Source of the DNA: Paenibacillus brevis
GTDB taxonomy: Bacteria; Bacillota; Bacilli; Paenibacillales; Paenibacillaceae
Assembly (NCBI RefSeq): GCF_018919145.1
Contig: NZ_JAHLQJ010000003.1
Span: 62,001 to 126,000, forward strand
Direction of reading: 5' to 3'
Length of the DNA stretch: 64,000 nt
The position numbers and the translations under genes are program-made. Positions 62,732 through 64,000 of this stretch are shown here, piece by piece; within the stretch, counting starts at the first letter, position 1; each line of letters opens with the position of its first letter. The notes beneath the pieces are model-generated. The model ran no database searches. It saw nothing but the letters and a program-made list of their open reading frames with translations, and was not told the DNA's origin.

Positions 62732-63488
62732 CGGACTATGTGTCAGGGAGCTTGAGGCGGAATACAGAAGCGGGGAACTGGCTTTGGGGAAGGTCAGTTT
62801 CACCCTGCCGGAGCATGGGATATATACGATTCTCGGCCCCTCCGGGAGCGGAAAATCTACCTTGCTCCGAGCCATCACCGGCCTATTGCCGGAATATCGG
62901 GGCGAACTGCTGTTCAATGGAAGCTCTTTGCGTGAACAGAAGGTTCTGATGGGCCTGGTGCCGCAGAATTACGGTCTACTGCCTTGGAAGACCGTTAAGG
63001 GCAATATTCGCGTAGCGATGAACATCGCGCATCCCAGGGGACAGAGCAAGCAGGCCCGGGAAGCACAAATAGACCAATGGCTCACAGCAATGGGCATCGC
63101 GGAGCTGGCGGAGCGGTATCCGCTGTCACTTAGCGGAGGTCAGCAGCAGCGGGTCGCCATTGCGCGGGCCTTTGCTATTGCCCCATCCCTGCTATTGCTG
63201 GACGAGCCGTTCTCGGCGCTGGATGCCATCACAAGGGAAACGCTGCAACAGCTGTTCCTGGAGCATTGGCAGGCCAATCCGGCTACGGCACTATTCGTGA
63301 CGCATGATGTGGATGAGGCCATTTTGCTGGGACAGAAAATGATCGTGCTCCCTTCAAGCAAGAATGATCCTGCGGAGATTATAGATAACGAGGAAGTGTT
63401 TGCGCTGAAGCTGAAGGAGAAGCGAGCCAGCGATGCTTTTTTTGCCCAAATCAAGAAGGTCAGAAAGGTTATGCAGGAGAAATGGTGA
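62712..63488 (+). CDS. ABC transporter ATP-binding protein (SsuB/TauB type)
   Basis: 258 aa. Walker A ILGPSGSGKSTLLRA, Q-loop LVPQNYGLLPWKTV, signature LSLSGGQQQRVAIARAFAI, Walker B LLLLDEPFSALD, switch His VTHDVDEA. It overlaps the substrate-binding gene by 20 bp and the permease start by 4 bp (GTGA), so the three subunits are made together. Confidence 0.94.
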   Translation: MSNSRNNGLCVRELEAEYRSGELALGKVSFTLPEHGIYTILGPSGSGKSTLLRAITGLLPEYRGELLFNGSSLREQKVLMGLVPQNYGLLPWKTVKGNIRVAMNIAHPRGQSKQAREAQIDQWLTAMGIAELAERYPLSLSGGQQQRVAIARAFAIAPSLLLLDEPFSALDAITRETLQQLFLEHWQANPATALFVTHDVDEAILLGQKMIVLPSSKNDPAEIIDNEEVFALKLKEKRASDAFFAQIKKVRKVMQEKW

Positions 63489-64000
63489 ATTCGCGGAGGC
63501 TTAACTATATCTTGAGATTGTTGCTTGTATTCCTGGGAATGAATATCATCTGGTACGTGGCGTATGTACTAGTGAATCACCCCATGCTGCCAAGCCCGCT
63601 CGGGGTCTATCTGGCGATGGGCCAGCTTGGGGGAAGGGAGCTTGTACTGAATGTTGGCTACAGCTTGATGCGCGTATTTGCCGGAGTGCTGCTGGCGTTG
63701 ATTCTTGGCTTGCTTGTCGGTCTGCTGATGGGGCGTTCCGCGCTGTGGAACAAGCTTCTGGACCCGGTGGTATATTTAACTTATCCGGTGCCGAAGATCG
63801 CCTTGCTTCCCGTTGTGATGCTGTTCTTCGGACTTGGCGAGACATCCAAGATTCTCATGATTATGCTGATTCTGTTATTCCAGATTATCATTTCCGTGCG
63901 GGACGGCATCAAAGCGATTCCGGCAAATACCTATGATGTGCTAACCAGTATCGGGGCAGGTAAGGGCCAGAAGTTCTGGCATGTTACTTTACCAGGTGCG
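63485..64000 (+). CDS. ABC transporter permease (SsuC/TauC type), 5' part
   Basis: GTG start within the ATPase stop. 172 codons are visible before the window ends. Helix 1 LLLVFLGMNIIWYVAYVLV, then helices from VFAGVLLALILGLLVGLLMG; the binding-protein-dependent permease EAA-like loop begins at SIGAGKGQKFWHVTLPGA, where the window stops. Completes the importer with the two genes upstream. Confidence 0.9.
   Translation, partial: MNSRRLNYILRLLLVFLGMNIIWYVAYVLVNHPMLPSPLGVYLAMGQLGGRELVLNVGYSLMRVFAGVLLALILGLLVGLLMGRSALWNKLLDPVVYLTYPVPKIALLPVVMLFFGLGETSKILMIMLILLFQIIISVRDGIKAIPANTYDVLTSIGAGKGQKFWHVTLPGA

Noticed and set aside
1-64000. tRNA, rRNA genes and CRISPR arrays
   Set aside because: No cloverleaf with conserved GGTTCGA-type arms, no rRNA segment, and no regularly spaced direct repeats were seen on reading both strands.

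Overview
The window looks like chromosome of a spore-forming Firmicute of the Paenibacillus group. Supporting signs are strong AGGAGG-type ribosome sites, frequent GTG and TTG starts, a purEKBCSQLFMNHD operon in Bacillales order behind PurR boxes and a guanine riboswitch, neighbours such as YerB/YerC/DgkB/RlmD-like genes, a CcpA cre box, and short palindromic intergenic repeats. Genus is inferred from protein character, not from a search.

Layout. 1-968: 3' part of an MFS transporter. 1024-15376: the complete purine operon, twelve genes that make IMP from PRPP, with PurBoxes, a sigma-A promoter, a MITE-like repeat in the leader, the riboswitch and its terminator; palindromic repeats also sit between purF and purM and between purN and purH. 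15433-17399: two small ORFs and ilvA. 17448-24186: a catabolic operon with a perfect cre site (FAD oxidoreductase, transporter, hydantoinase/oxoprolinase-type protein, HEYYH protein, RpiR regulator). 24263-26275: GntR regulator plus a two-gene ABC exporter. 26279-38521: mixed housekeeping genes (alpha/beta hydrolase, DODA-type dioxygenase, YerB-like lipoprotein, phosphate uptake pair behind PhoP-like boxes, CorA, YqfQ-like protein, YerC, CbiX-like chelatase, DgkB, RlmD).

38.7-56.3 kb is a markedly AT-rich accessory island directly downstream of rlmD. It holds two defence-type modules. The first is an ABC-three-component system (SMEK-domain nuclease-like protein, small middle component, DUF2326-type ABC ATPase). 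The second is a five-gene Druantia-like operon (CoiA-like zinc protein, coiled-coil protein with a decayed AAA-like end, an unrecognised protein, a giant DUF1998 helicase, a DUF4338 DruA-like protein) followed by an SfsA-family nuclease-like gene. Between the modules lies a collapsed remnant of what looks like a conjugative element: the first 37 codons of a ParA gene joined to the 3' part of an NlpC/P60 gene. Small mobile-element-like fragments lie at the right end.

56.8-61.4 kb: two enzyme/TetR divergent pairs (ketopantoate-reductase family; short-chain dehydrogenase) and an HTH regulator overlapping a membrane HEGTH protein. 61.7-64.0 kb: an ABC importer of the nitrate/sulfonate/taurine/NMT1 type, whose permease runs off the window.
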